Part shown: positions 1 to 8,501 of the stretch, in pieces | How positions within the stretch are numbered: position 1 is the stretch's first letter | Layout of the letters: each line of letters starts with the position of its first letter | Source of the DNA: Cytobacillus suaedae | GTDB taxonomy: Bacteria > Bacillota > Bacilli > Bacillales > Bacillaceae_L | Assembly (NCBI GenBank): GCA_014960805.1 | Contig: CP063163.1 | Span: forward strand, 3,056,001 to 3,120,000 | DNA: 64,000 nt | Direction: 5' to 3' | Translations under genes and position numbers: made by a program | Notes under the pieces: model-generated | The model's database searches: none | What the model saw: only the letters and a program-made list of their open reading frames with translations | What the model was told of the DNA's origin: nothing

Positions 1-255
1 ATAATGAATAAATCGCAATTTCAAATTACCGTCTTCCCCTGCGAACAACTTTAACCGCTGCTTTTCAAGGTCCATTACTAACTCATTTGCGACATACCTC
101 ATATATAACTTACTAGCAAAATCAAACACAATAAAAAAACAAGCAAAAACGAAAAGCAAAATAGACTCTGTATACAAACTCGCCCCTAAGAGGATCCATG
201 CAAAAAATGCTAGAAAATTTAATAGTTTATTTTCAACAACTTGTTTATGCCACAT
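1..255 (-). CDS. DUF58-type membrane protein, N-terminal part only
   Basis: The first 85 codons of a minus-strand gene that runs off the left edge of the window. The ATG at 253-255 follows a TAAAGGAG ribosome binding site. The protein begins MWHKQVVENK and has two closely spaced hydrophobic segments (about residues 13-27 and 30-46). A charged stretch follows, with RLKLFAGEDGNLKLR near residue 69. Two N-terminal membrane segments followed by an 'LF.GE.g.l.l' strand is the usual start of DUF58/YeaD-like proteins, whose function is poorly defined and which often sit next to MoxR-type ATPases. The family call rests only on this fragment and is tentative. Confidence 0.5.
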   Translation of the reverse strand, partial: MWHKQVVENKLLNFLAFFAWILLGASLYTESILLFVFACFFIVFDFASKLYMRYVANELVMDLEKQRLKLFAGEDGNLKLRFIHY

Positions 256-490
256 TTGTAAACTCCTTTAAGTATTAGCTTCATTATTGCTTATTATTGA
301 ATTTAGCACTATGCTGATTTCAGTTGAAATCAGTTTAACAGTGTCTAGATGTTAACTATTCTTATTATAAACGAAGTGCATCGCTTTTTTAAGAAAATTT
401 CAAATTCATTTATTGATATCAGAAGAGTAGTAAAGATTGTGTGGATATGTTTATACTTAGAAAATAATGATATTTTAATAAAAGGAGCAT

Positions 491-1336
491 ATGAACATGA
501 AATTGCTACCAAAGGTGATTGTATTTGACCTAGATGGAACATTATATGAAGATATACATCACTTTAATTTTTACGCAGAAAGATTAAGGGACAAGCTCCC
601 CCTAGAAAAGCAAGAAATATTCTGGAAAGAATACAAGCTTGCCGAGCAAGGTGAGCATACCTTACGAATTGGAAGAGTATATGATGTAGCAAAAGATTTA
701 GTGTTAGTACAACAGGATGGAATGGTAAAGGAAGCTTTTAAATGGGATGGAACGGCTCTAACACAGGAAGAAGTACATCACTTGTATCCTGAACAAATTA
801 CAATAGACTTAGAATCCATGTTAAGTATCGGCGACCTTTGGTGGGTACCTGCCTGCGTAGCGTTTCATCATGGCTTAAGCGGTGAAAGTGGACATCAATC
901 ATTCTTAGAGACAAGAGAGTTTATGATGACGCCAGAATTTAAAATGAATCAAATAACAGACTTTAAAGAAATGCTCCAGGATCTAAGAGAACATGGAGTA
1001 AAATTGGTCCTATTAACGAACAGCCCAGAACCAGATAGTGAAGTGATTCTAACTAAGCTAGATTTACAAACTGTCTTTCATAAAAAAATATTTAATGGTA
1101 AAAAGCCAACACTCACTTCAAAACGATTCGAAGAGATTGCACTTACTTTTAATGTAAAATATAACGTGATTCTAAGTGTTGGTGACAACTGGATAAATGA
1201 GATTTTACCTGCACAAAAGCTAGGATGCTCAACGATTCTAATAGATCCACACCATATAAGTACGGATGAGTCCGCAGACATTGTTGTAGAAACGATGACT
1301 CAAGCTATTCCTTTCTTTAAAAAAATAATTGAGTAA
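491..1336 (+). CDS. HAD-superfamily hydrolase
   Basis: 281 aa, soluble. Motif I is FDLDGTLYED (nucleophile Asp13, acid/base Asp15). Motif II is LVLLTNSPEP around residue 175. The motif IV region reads SVGDNWINEI near residue 233. These are the phosphatase/dehalogenase features of the haloacid dehalogenase superfamily. A long insertion between motifs I and II is the cap domain that would choose the substrate. The ATG follows AAAGGAG. The gene lies 97 bp before zwf on the same strand and may be co-transcribed with it. The substrate cannot be read from the sequence; a small phosphorylated metabolite is the family default. Confidence 0.85.
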   Translation: MNMKLLPKVIVFDLDGTLYEDIHHFNFYAERLRDKLPLEKQEIFWKEYKLAEQGEHTLRIGRVYDVAKDLVLVQQDGMVKEAFKWDGTALTQEEVHHLYPEQITIDLESMLSIGDLWWVPACVAFHHGLSGESGHQSFLETREFMMTPEFKMNQITDFKEMLQDLREHGVKLVLLTNSPEPDSEVILTKLDLQTVFHKKIFNGKKPTLTSKRFEEIALTFNVKYNVILSVGDNWINEILPAQKLGCSTILIDPHHISTDESADIVVETMTQAIPFFKKIIE

Positions 1337-1433
1337 CCTTGTCCCCGAAGGATTGATTTAATACAGTAAAACATCTAAAATTAAGTATTTGAGCAGGCAT
1401 ATTAATGAAGATACTAAAAGTGAGGTTCTTTAC

Positions 1434-2930
1434 GTGAATAGAATTGAACAACCAAAAACGATTGTTGTTATTTTCGGTGCAACCGGTGATTTAGCAAAAC
1501 GTAAGCTATTCCCTTCCATTTTCAATCTCTATCGGAAAGGGAATCTATCCGAGGACTTTGCAGTAGTTGGGGTTGCAAGACGAAACTTGGGCGTAGATGA
1601 GTTTCGAAGTAGTGTAAAAGAATCTATTTCGAATAAACAGGTGAATTCTGAACAAGTAAATGCGTTTTCAGAGCATTTTCACTACCAGTCTTTTGATGTA
1701 ACCAATCCATCATCATATCTAGAACTAAAAGGCTTACTTGAACAACTTGATGAACAATACAAAACAGAAGGAAACAGAATCTTCTATTTAGCAATGGCAC
1801 CTGAATTTTTTGGAACAATTGCTGAAAACCTTAAAAAAGAAGGATTAACGGCAACAAGCGGATTTAGTCGTTTAGTGATTGAAAAGCCATTTGGACATAA
1901 TCTACCTTCAGCTAAGCAATTAAATGAACAAATACGAAAAGCCTTTAAAGAGGAACAAATCTACCGAATTGACCATTACCTCGGAAAAGAAATGGTCCAA
2001 AATATCGAGGTAATCCGATTTGCAAACGCTATATTTGAACCACTTTGGAACAACAGATACATAGCCAATATTCAAGTCACTTCTAGTGAAACACTTGGAG
2101 TTGAGGACCGTGGAAGATATTATGAAACATCCGGTGCTCTTCGTGATATGGTCCAAAACCATATGATGCAAATGGTAGCACTACTTGCAATGGAACCTCC
2201 GATTAAATTAACAACAGAAGAAATTCGTAGTGAAAAAATTAAGGTGCTCAGAGCCCTAAGACCTATTGAGGAAGAAGAGGTCCAACATTACTTTGTTCGT
2301 GGTCAATATGGAAAAGGGATGCAAAATTGCGTAGAAGTTGAATCCTATCGTGATGATAACAATGTAGATGACAATTCTAATACTGAGACTTATGTTGCCG
2401 GAAAGCTCTTAATCGATAACTTCCGTTGGGCAGGTGTACCATTTTACATTCGTACTGGTAAACGAATGACTGCAAAATCAACGAAAATTGTTGTTCAATT
2501 TAAAGATATCCCTATGAATCTTTATTATGGAAAAGGTGAGCAAGAACAAACTCCTAACTTATTAGTTATCAACATTCAGCCAGAAGAAGGTATAACACTA
2601 CATCTTAATGCCAAAAAGTCTGGACAACATATGCAAACAACACCAGTAAAATTGGACTTTCGTAATAACATTATAGATGGAATTAATACACCTGAGGCAT
2701 ATGAAAAGCTCATTTATGACTGTATGAAGGGCGATGCGACGAACTTTACTCATTGGGATGAGGTAGCATTATCGTGGAGTTTTGTTGATCCAATTTCTAA
2801 TGTGTGGGAGAGCCAAATGGCTACACAATTCCCAAATTACGAATCAGGTTCAATGGGACCAAAGGAAGCTGATCAATTATTAGCAAGAGACGGTTTCATT
2901 TGGTGGCCAGTGTCTGATTTTGAAAAATAG
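1434..2930 (+). CDS. zwf: Glucose-6-phosphate 1-dehydrogenase
   Basis: 498 aa. Oxidises glucose 6-phosphate to 6-phosphogluconolactone with NADP+, the entry step of the oxidative pentose-phosphate pathway. The nucleotide-binding motif GATGDLAKRKL is at residues 15-25, EKPFGH follows in the middle, and the active-site signature RIDHYLGKE is near residue 180. The open frame reaches back to a TTG at 1389, but the GTG at 1434 is preferred: a GTGAGG ribosome binding site sits 8 nt before it, and the product then begins like B. subtilis Zwf, with about ten residues before the Rossmann strand. The next pathway enzyme Gnd is convergent 850 bp downstream. Confidence 0.97.
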   Translation: MNRIEQPKTIVVIFGATGDLAKRKLFPSIFNLYRKGNLSEDFAVVGVARRNLGVDEFRSSVKESISNKQVNSEQVNAFSEHFHYQSFDVTNPSSYLELKGLLEQLDEQYKTEGNRIFYLAMAPEFFGTIAENLKKEGLTATSGFSRLVIEKPFGHNLPSAKQLNEQIRKAFKEEQIYRIDHYLGKEMVQNIEVIRFANAIFEPLWNNRYIANIQVTSSETLGVEDRGRYYETSGALRDMVQNHMMQMVALLAMEPPIKLTTEEIRSEKIKVLRALRPIEEEEVQHYFVRGQYGKGMQNCVEVESYRDDNNVDDNSNTETYVAGKLLIDNFRWAGVPFYIRTGKRMTAKSTKIVVQFKDIPMNLYYGKGEQEQTPNLLVINIQPEEGITLHLNAKKSGQHMQTTPVKLDFRNNIIDGINTPEAYEKLIYDCMKGDATNFTHWDEVALSWSFVDPISNVWESQMATQFPNYESGSMGPKEADQLLARDGFIWWPVSDFEK

Positions 2931-2944
2931 AAAGGATTGTTTCG

Positions 2945-3562
2945 ATGAAAATTTTTGATGTAACTTCACCTATTTATGAAGGAATGCCTGTTTATAAAAA
3001 TAAACCTGAAAAACAGCCTAAAATTAGTACCGTTACGAATGGATATGTTACAGAGACAAGGCTAGAATTAGATGTACATGGCGGAACTCATGTGGATGCA
3101 CCACTTCACATGATAACAAACGGAGAAACATTTGAGACGATCCCAATTGAGAAGCTTGTTGGGCAATGTAAAGTTCTTGATCTAACTGACGTTACGGATC
3201 GAATTACAAAAACTGATTTAGAAAAATTCTCTATTGAGGAAGATGATTTTCTTCTCTTTAAAACAAAGAACTCTTTTGACGAGGAGTTTAACTTTGATTT
3301 TATTTTTCTAGCTGAGGATGGCGCTACCTACCTAAGTGAACGCAAGATTCGCGGAGTGGGCACTGACGCCCTTGGAATTGAACGTAGTCAGGAAGGTCAC
3401 CCAACTCACAAAACCTTATTTACAAACAACGTAATTATTATTGAAGGACTACGCTTAAAAGAAGTAGACCAAGGGAACTATTTCATGGTAGCTGCCCCAC
3501 TCAAGCTGTCAGGAATAGATGCATCACCTGCAAGGATTCTATTATTTGACGGCCTAAAATAA
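2945..3562 (+). CDS. Cyclase family protein (kynurenine formamidase-like)
   Basis: 205 aa, 14 nt after zwf, so probably in one transcript with it. It carries the metal-binding signature HGGTHVDAPLH near residue 45, typical of the cyclase/KynB alpha-beta fold hydrolases (kynurenine formamidase, isatin hydrolase and relatives). No other tryptophan-degradation gene is in the window, so I would not assign KynB activity. The enzyme class (metal-dependent amidase/lactonase-type hydrolase) is supported; the substrate is unknown. A strong intrinsic terminator starts at the stop codon. Confidence 0.85.
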   Translation: MKIFDVTSPIYEGMPVYKNKPEKQPKISTVTNGYVTETRLELDVHGGTHVDAPLHMITNGETFETIPIEKLVGQCKVLDLTDVTDRITKTDLEKFSIEEDDFLLFKTKNSFDEEFNFDFIFLAEDGATYLSERKIRGVGTDALGIERSQEGHPTHKTLFTNNVIIIEGLRLKEVDQGNYFMVAAPLKLSGIDASPARILLFDGLK

Positions 3563-3588
3563 AAACCCCAAATTGGGGTTTTTTATTT
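3561..3588 (+). terminator. Intrinsic terminator of the zwf operon
   Basis: AAAAACCCC / GGGGTTTTTT hairpin with a 5-nt loop and a T-rich tail, starting within the stop codon of the cyclase gene. The A-rich 5' arm could also make it work for transcripts arriving from the gnd side. Confidence 0.85.
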
Positions 3589-3650
3589 TGTGCTGGTCTA
3601 GAAAATTATAAAAGTAACTCAGTGGGTAGGTAAGCCTCAAAGGGTACTAC

Positions 3651-3771
3651 GTCCAGCTCCAGCGCCTAGCCCCTCGAGGTCAAATAACCTGCGCTATAAA
3701 AAGTCGAAGTGCAGACTTTTTATGTCACAGAACATTTGCTTGTCGGGGCTGAACAAGGCGCTTGCGCTTTT
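3651..3771. repeat. Bacillaceae-type intergenic repeat between zwf operon and gnd
   Basis: About 120 bp of non-coding, GC-richer sequence between two convergent genes. The ends can pair: AGCGCC..AGCCCC at 3661-3673 with GGGGCT..GGCGCT at 3745-3762. An inner hairpin pairs AAAAAGTC (3698-3705) with GACTTTTT (3714-3721). Start and end phrases (AGCTCCAGCGCCTAG and GTCGGGGCTG..CAAGGCGCTTGCGC) are ones I recognise as recurrent in Bacillaceae intergenic DNA. It ends 6 bp before the gnd stop codon. No second copy of this family is in the window. Confidence 0.6.
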
Positions 3772-3777
3772 GTGTGA

Positions 3778-5190
3778 TTATTTTGACATCCATTCCGTAT
3801 GGAAGATACCTTCTTTATCAATTCTTTGATACGTATGAGCACCAAAGTAGTCACGTTGAGCCTGTAATAGGTTTGCAGGTAATGACTCTGTGCGGTAGCT
3901 ATCATAATAGGCTAATGCACTAGAGAAAGCTGGAACCGGAATACCTCTAGTTATCGCATGTCCAATAACCTCACGTAGTGCTCCTTGGTAACTCTCAACG
4001 ATTTCTTTAAAATAAGCATCCAATAACAAGTTAGGTAAATTTGCATCGCGATCATATGCTTCTTTAATTTTTTGAAGGAAGGCTGCACGGATAATACATC
4101 CTCCTCTAAAGATCATTGCAATATCTCCATATTGTAAGTTCCAATCATACTCATCAGATGCTGCTCTCATTTGAGCAAACCCTTGAGCATATGAACAAAT
4201 TTTACTCATATATAATGCCTTACGAACAGCTTCAATAAACTCTTTCTTATCTCCAGTATAAGCAACTTTCTCAGGTCCACTTAATACTTTACTTGCATTA
4301 ATACGCTCTTCCTTTAAAGCAGAGATAAAACGTGCGAATACTGATTCAGTGATAATTGGTAACGATACGCCAAGATCTAACGCATTTTGGCTTGTCCATT
4401 TTCCAGTACCTTTTTGACCGGCAGTATCCAAAATTAGATCAACTAGCGGCTTACCTGTTTCTTCATCCATTTTTGTGAAAATATCTGCTGTAATTTCAAT
4501 TAAATAGCTATCAAGTTCACCTTTATTCCATTCTGCAAAAATCTCGTGAAGATCTTGTGCCTCTAAACCTAATGCATGTTTCATAAGGAAGTAAGATTCA
4601 CAAATTAATTGCATATCACCATACTCAATACCATTATGTACCATTTTCACATAATGTCCAGCACCGTCCGGACCAATATATGTACAACAAGGATCGCCAT
4701 CTACTTTAGCAGAGATAGCCTTTAAAATCGGCTCTACTAGCTCATAAGCTTCTTTTTGACCTCCAGGCATAATAGAAGGTCCTTTTAACGCGCCTTCCTC
4801 TCCACCTGAAACCCCAGTACCGATAAAATGGAAACCTTCTTCACTTAATTCTTTGTTTCTTCTTTGTGTATCTACAAATAAGGTGTTACCACCATCAATT
4901 AAAATATCACCTTTAGATAAGTATGGTTTAAGCTGTTCAATCGTTGCATCAGTAGGTTTCCCTGCTTTAACCATTAACAAAATTTTTCTTGGTGTTTCTA
5001 ACGAATTAACAAATTCTTCAACACTATATGTACCAACTACATTTTTCCCTTGTGACTCTTTTAACATTTCTTCTGTTTTGTCCGCCGATCGATTGTAAAC
5101 AGATACGGAATAGCCTCTGCTTTCAATATTTAACGCAAGGTTTTTTCCCATTACAGCTAGTCCGACTACACCAATTTGTTGTTTTGCCAT
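3778..5190 (-). CDS. gnd: 6-phosphogluconate dehydrogenase, NADP+-dependent, decarboxylating
   Basis: 470 aa, full length (B. subtilis GndA/YqjI is 469). Converts 6-phosphogluconate to ribulose 5-phosphate, CO2 and NADPH. The N-terminal Rossmann motif is [11 protein letters not shown] (about residues 10-20), with GDILIDGGN near residue 90. The substrate/catalytic segment [13 protein letters not shown] is near residue 183, and the all-helical C-terminal dimerisation domain ends in the substrate-closing tail. It is transcribed towards zwf, so the two pathway genes are convergent rather than in one operon. Confidence 0.97.
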   Translation of the reverse strand: MAKQQIGVVGLAVMGKNLALNIESRGYSVSVYNRSADKTEEMLKESQGKNVVGTYSVEEFVNSLETPRKILLMVKAGKPTDATIEQLKPYLSKGDILIDGGNTLFVDTQRRNKELSEEGFHFIGTGVSGGEEGALKGPSIMPGGQKEAYELVEPILKAISAKVDGDPCCTYIGPDGAGHYVKMVHNGIEYGDMQLICESYFLMKHALGLEAQDLHEIFAEWNKGELDSYLIEITADIFTKMDEETGKPLVDLILDTAGQKGTGKWTSQNALDLGVSLPIITESVFARFISALKEERINASKVLSGPEKVAYTGDKKEFIEAVRKALYMSKICSYAQGFAQMRAASDEYDWNLQYGDIAMIFRGGCIIRAAFLQKIKEAYDRDANLPNLLLDAYFKEIVESYQGALREVIGHAITRGIPVPAFSSALAYYDSYRTESLPANLLQAQRDYFGAHTYQRIDKEGIFHTEWMSK

Positions 5191-5306
5191 TCAATTAACG
5201 TCCCTTCATGTAACTATTTAATTTTCCTACCTGAAAATAACATACAATAAATCATTTTATCAAGTTCCTTTAGGAGATTAAAGACTTTTAACTAAAATAA
5301 CACAAT

Positions 5307-6578
5307 TTAATTATCTTTTTTATTAATATCCGCCAAAAAGTCCTTTTCAAAACTTGTTCCATGGTCGTTATCCCTATAAGAAGTGGCCTTTTTGTTTTTA
5401 ATTCCATGACTTACAATATTCTGCCCAAACTTCTTCTTCAAATGCTCTACTACATTTAGCAATGGCTCTTGTTTCGCATCTGTTTCATAGGAAAATAAGT
5501 CAAGTTGCTTAACCGCTTCTCCTTTTTCAACTAACTCCTGTGCAGTAACACCAAGAAGACGAACAGGTTCTTCATTCCAATGAAGTCTTAGCAATCTAGC
5601 CGCAGCTGCAAAGATCGCATCATCGGAGTTAATCGGGTTTTCTAACTTTTTACTTCGTGTGATCGTTGAACGATCTTGATACCGTATCATCAACTGAACA
5701 TTATTTGTAAGCATGTCTTTTTTTCTAATTCTAGCACCAACAGATTCAGACAGTTTTTTAATCACTTCCATGATTTCATGAGGATCTGTTGAATCGCGAG
5801 GCAGTGTTGTTGAATTTCCAATACTTTTAAAATCCGAAATTGCATCTGGGTCAACCGGACGTTGGTCAATCCCGTTTGCCCGTTGCTTTACTCTCTCCCC
5901 ATTAATTCCGAGGAGTTGCTTTAGCTGTATATCATTTCCCTTAGCCAAATCCTCAATTGTATGGATATTAATCGTCGCTAATTTTTCTGCTGTCTTCTTA
6001 CCTACACCATGCATTTCATATACAGGTAAAGGCCACAGTTTATCTTTTACATCTCGTTTGCGTAAAATCGTTATCCCTAATGGCTTCTTCATATCTGAAG
6101 CCATTTTTGCTAAAAACTTATTTGGCGCTATTCCAATACTACATGGAAGTAATAATTCCTTTTGAAGCGTTTCTTGTATTTGCTTGGCAATTTCGATAGG
6201 GCTTCCTTTTTCATAGCAATCAGTGATATCTAGATATCCCTCATCAACAGAAACAGGTTCTACTAAATCTGTATAGGTCCGTAGTACTTCAAACATCGCT
6301 AATGAAGCCTTTCTATACCTTTCAAGATTCGGCTTTTTAATTAGTAACTGTGGACATAAGCGTTTTGCTTCCCATAGAGGCATAGTTGTTTTCACACCAA
6401 ACGCTCTTGCTTCGTAACTGCAAGTTATAATAATGCCTCTCCGTTCTTCAACGTTTCCAGCAATTGCAAGCGGCTTCCCCCTGAGCTCAGGATCATAGGC
6501 CATCTCAACCGAAGCATAAAAACTATTCATATCAACATGCAGTATCACTCTACCGTTCTTTGGATACATTTGCTTCAT
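5307..6578 (-). CDS. dinB: Y-family DNA polymerase IV
   Basis: 423 aa. Error-prone translesion polymerase, the YqjH/PolY1 position in B. subtilis. The palm begins ILHVDMNSFYASVE (metal-binding Asp) and continues to SVDEGYLDIT near residue 105, which holds the catalytic Asp-Glu pair. A helix-hairpin-helix MHGVGKKTAEKL follows, then the little-finger domain. A QLDLF motif near residue 352 is the usual beta-clamp binding peptide; here it is followed by about 65 extra residues rather than ending the protein. The open frame starts at MKQMYPKNGR; the ATG at Met4 is also possible. Confidence 0.95.
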   Translation of the reverse strand: MKQMYPKNGRVILHVDMNSFYASVEMAYDPELRGKPLAIAGNVEERRGIIITCSYEARAFGVKTTMPLWEAKRLCPQLLIKKPNLERYRKASLAMFEVLRTYTDLVEPVSVDEGYLDITDCYEKGSPIEIAKQIQETLQKELLLPCSIGIAPNKFLAKMASDMKKPLGITILRKRDVKDKLWPLPVYEMHGVGKKTAEKLATINIHTIEDLAKGNDIQLKQLLGINGERVKQRANGIDQRPVDPDAISDFKSIGNSTTLPRDSTDPHEIMEVIKKLSESVGARIRKKDMLTNNVQLMIRYQDRSTITRSKKLENPINSDDAIFAAAARLLRLHWNEEPVRLLGVTAQELVEKGEAVKQLDLFSYETDAKQEPLLNVVEHLKKKFGQNIVSHGIKNKKATSYRDNDHGTSFEKDFLADINKKDN

Positions 6579-6624
6579 GTAGTATCAACCTACCTATAAT
6601 GATTGTACTTAAATTTTATCATAA

Positions 6625-6660
6625 AAAGAAAAAACAGACGCTATCTGCTCACGTCTGTTT
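6625..6660 (-). terminator. Terminator after cheW
   Basis: AAACAGACG (6632-6640) pairs with CGTCTGTTT (6652-6660). On the minus strand it is followed by a T-run, just beyond the cheW stop codon. Confidence 0.85.
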
Positions 6661-6667
6661 CAAAAAG

Positions 6668-7132
6668 TTACACTAAGCTACTCATATGATCTTTAACTTG
6701 TTTAATACCCTCTAAGCTTTCAAATAGATTGTTTGGGTCTAAGAGAGTTAGTAAACGGTTATCTAAATTAGCAACACCTAGAAAGTAGGTTGTTTTTTGA
6801 TAAGCTAATAGATTAAGTTGCTTTATTCTTTCCTCAGGAATATCAATAATTTCCTTCGCATCATCAACGATTAAACCAACTGAGAGATCCTCAGTTTTTG
6901 TAACAATCATTCTTGTTTTTTCAGATTCAGGGGTAGCTTTTTCATATAGAATAATTCCTGTATCAATAACCGGAATCAATTCTTCCCTAATTGTTACAAC
7001 ACCTTTCATATAAGCAGGCATTTGGGGAATCAATGTAGAAGCTTGAAGCCTTTCGATTGAAATAACATTTTGAACTGGAATACCATACTCTTCATTGCCA
7101 ACTTGGAATACTACGACCTTACGCTCATCCAT
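6668..7132 (-). CDS. CheW-like chemotaxis coupling protein
   Basis: 154 aa, essentially one CheW domain (MDERKVVVFQVGNEEYGIPV.. to ..LTLLDPNNLF). CheW bridges chemoreceptors and the kinase CheA at the membrane. There is no receiver domain, so it is not CheV. It stands alone between polymerase IV and the M20 peptidase, with its own terminator and no other che gene nearby, so it is probably an extra CheW in addition to one in the main fla/che operon. The only possible partner in the window is the membrane chemoreceptor at 46.5 kb. Confidence 0.9.
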   Translation of the reverse strand: MDERKVVVFQVGNEEYGIPVQNVISIERLQASTLIPQMPAYMKGVVTIREELIPVIDTGIILYEKATPESEKTRMIVTKTEDLSVGLIVDDAKEIIDIPEERIKQLNLLAYQKTTYFLGVANLDNRLLTLLDPNNLFESLEGIKQVKDHMSSLV

Positions 7133-7230
7133 CTAATCCACCTCTTTTTAAGTGCTTTTTATGTATACATGACCTTTTTACTAGTAATTTTATTCTACTA
7201 TAATAGACGAAAAGTATAAATAAAAAAATA

Positions 7231-7264
7231 AAAAAGGAAACTACCTTCTAGTAAAGTAGTTTCC
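7231..7264 (-). terminator. Terminator after the M20 peptidase gene
   Basis: GGAAACTAC (7236-7244) pairs with GTAGTTTCC (7256-7264). The minus-strand product ends in a run of T. Confidence 0.85.
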
Positions 7265-7274
7265 AATAACATTT

Positions 7275-8393
7275 CTATTTTGCAACCTCTTCAATAATCG
7301 CAACAACTAATTCCGTTGTTTTCACTAATTCCTCAATGGGCATTCTTTCATTCGTTGTATGAATTTCTTCATAGCCGATTGCTAGATTAACGGTTGGAAT
7401 TCCATGACCGGCAATCACGTTCGCATCACTACCTCCACCACTTTGTTGCAGTTCAGAAGGTCTTCCGATTTTTGCAGCGGCACGCTTAGCCACTTCAACG
7501 ACATGGTCACCATCGGCATACTTAAATCCTGGATACATTACCGTAATTTCAACATCAGCACGTCCACCCATTTCAGAAGCAACCGTTTCAAACGCTTCTT
7601 TCATTTTGGCCACTTGTGCCTCCATTTTCTCTCCAACCAAAGATCTTGCTTCTGCTAAAATATCAACTCTGTCACAAACGATATTCGTTTGAGTACCACC
7701 TTCAAAGCGTCCAATATTAGCTGTTGTTTCCTCATCAATTCTACCTAAAGGCATTCTGGAAATTGCCTTTGCTGCGATCGTAATAGCGGATACACCTTTT
7801 TCTGGAGAAACCCCTGCATGAGCTGTTTTTCCATGAATGGTTGCCTTTACCTTCGCTTGTGTTGGTGCAGCAACGATGATATTTCCAACTTTTCCATCAC
7901 TATCAAGAGCATAACCGAATTTAGCCTTTAAAAGTGCTGAATCAAGAGCTTTAGCACCTACTAGGCCAGATTCTTCCCCAACTGTAATAATGAATTGAAT
8001 GGTACCATGCGAAATATTTTTTTCCTTTAATACCTTGATTGCTTCTAACATTGCAGCTAATCCTGCTTTGTCATCTGCACCTAAAATTGTCGTTCCATCT
8101 GTAACAATATAACCATCTTGAATCGATGGTTTAATTCCTTTACCAGGGACAACTGTATCCATATGAGAAGTAAAATAGATAGGATCTACACCATCTTTTA
8201 CCCCATTTAACGTACAAATTAGATTTCCAGCACCATGTCCTGTTACTGAAGTTGTGTCATCCTCAAATACTTCAACGCCAAGTGCTGAGAATTTCTCTTT
8301 TAATACTTTTGCAATTTGAGCTTCATATTTTGTTTCAGAATCTACTTTTACTAGTTCTAAAAATTCTTCAATAAGACGATCTTGGTTAACCAT
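7275..8393 (-). CDS. M20 family metallopeptidase, YqjE/PepT-like
   Basis: 372 aa. Metal ligands and catalytic residues of the M20 zinc-peptidase family are in order: YFTSHMDTVVPG (His, Asp) near residue 75, GADDKAGLAAMLEA (bridging Asp) near 104, and TVGEESGLVGAK (catalytic Glu and ligand Glu) near 138. The dimerisation lid follows in the middle third, and a distal His sits near ATTNER at the C-terminus. Family members hydrolyse small peptides or N-acyl amino acids; B. subtilis YqjE occupies the same position. It probably acts in the cytoplasm because no signal peptide is present. It is transcribed separately from the carboxylase genes upstream. Confidence 0.9.
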   Translation of the reverse strand: MVNQDRLIEEFLELVKVDSETKYEAQIAKVLKEKFSALGVEVFEDDTTSVTGHGAGNLICTLNGVKDGVDPIYFTSHMDTVVPGKGIKPSIQDGYIVTDGTTILGADDKAGLAAMLEAIKVLKEKNISHGTIQFIITVGEESGLVGAKALDSALLKAKFGYALDSDGKVGNIIVAAPTQAKVKATIHGKTAHAGVSPEKGVSAITIAAKAISRMPLGRIDEETTANIGRFEGGTQTNIVCDRVDILAEARSLVGEKMEAQVAKMKEAFETVASEMGGRADVEITVMYPGFKYADGDHVVEVAKRAAAKIGRPSELQQSGGGSDANVIAGHGIPTVNLAIGYEEIHTTNERMPIEELVKTTELVVAIIEEVAK

Positions 8394-8501
8394 ATGACTT
8401 ATACCTCCAGTTGAATACTATGTAGTTCGAATAAAATTCTACTACAAGACTACCACATCTAAAAAGCTCACTCCACTAATTACCCTTATTGTAATCTCGC
8501 T

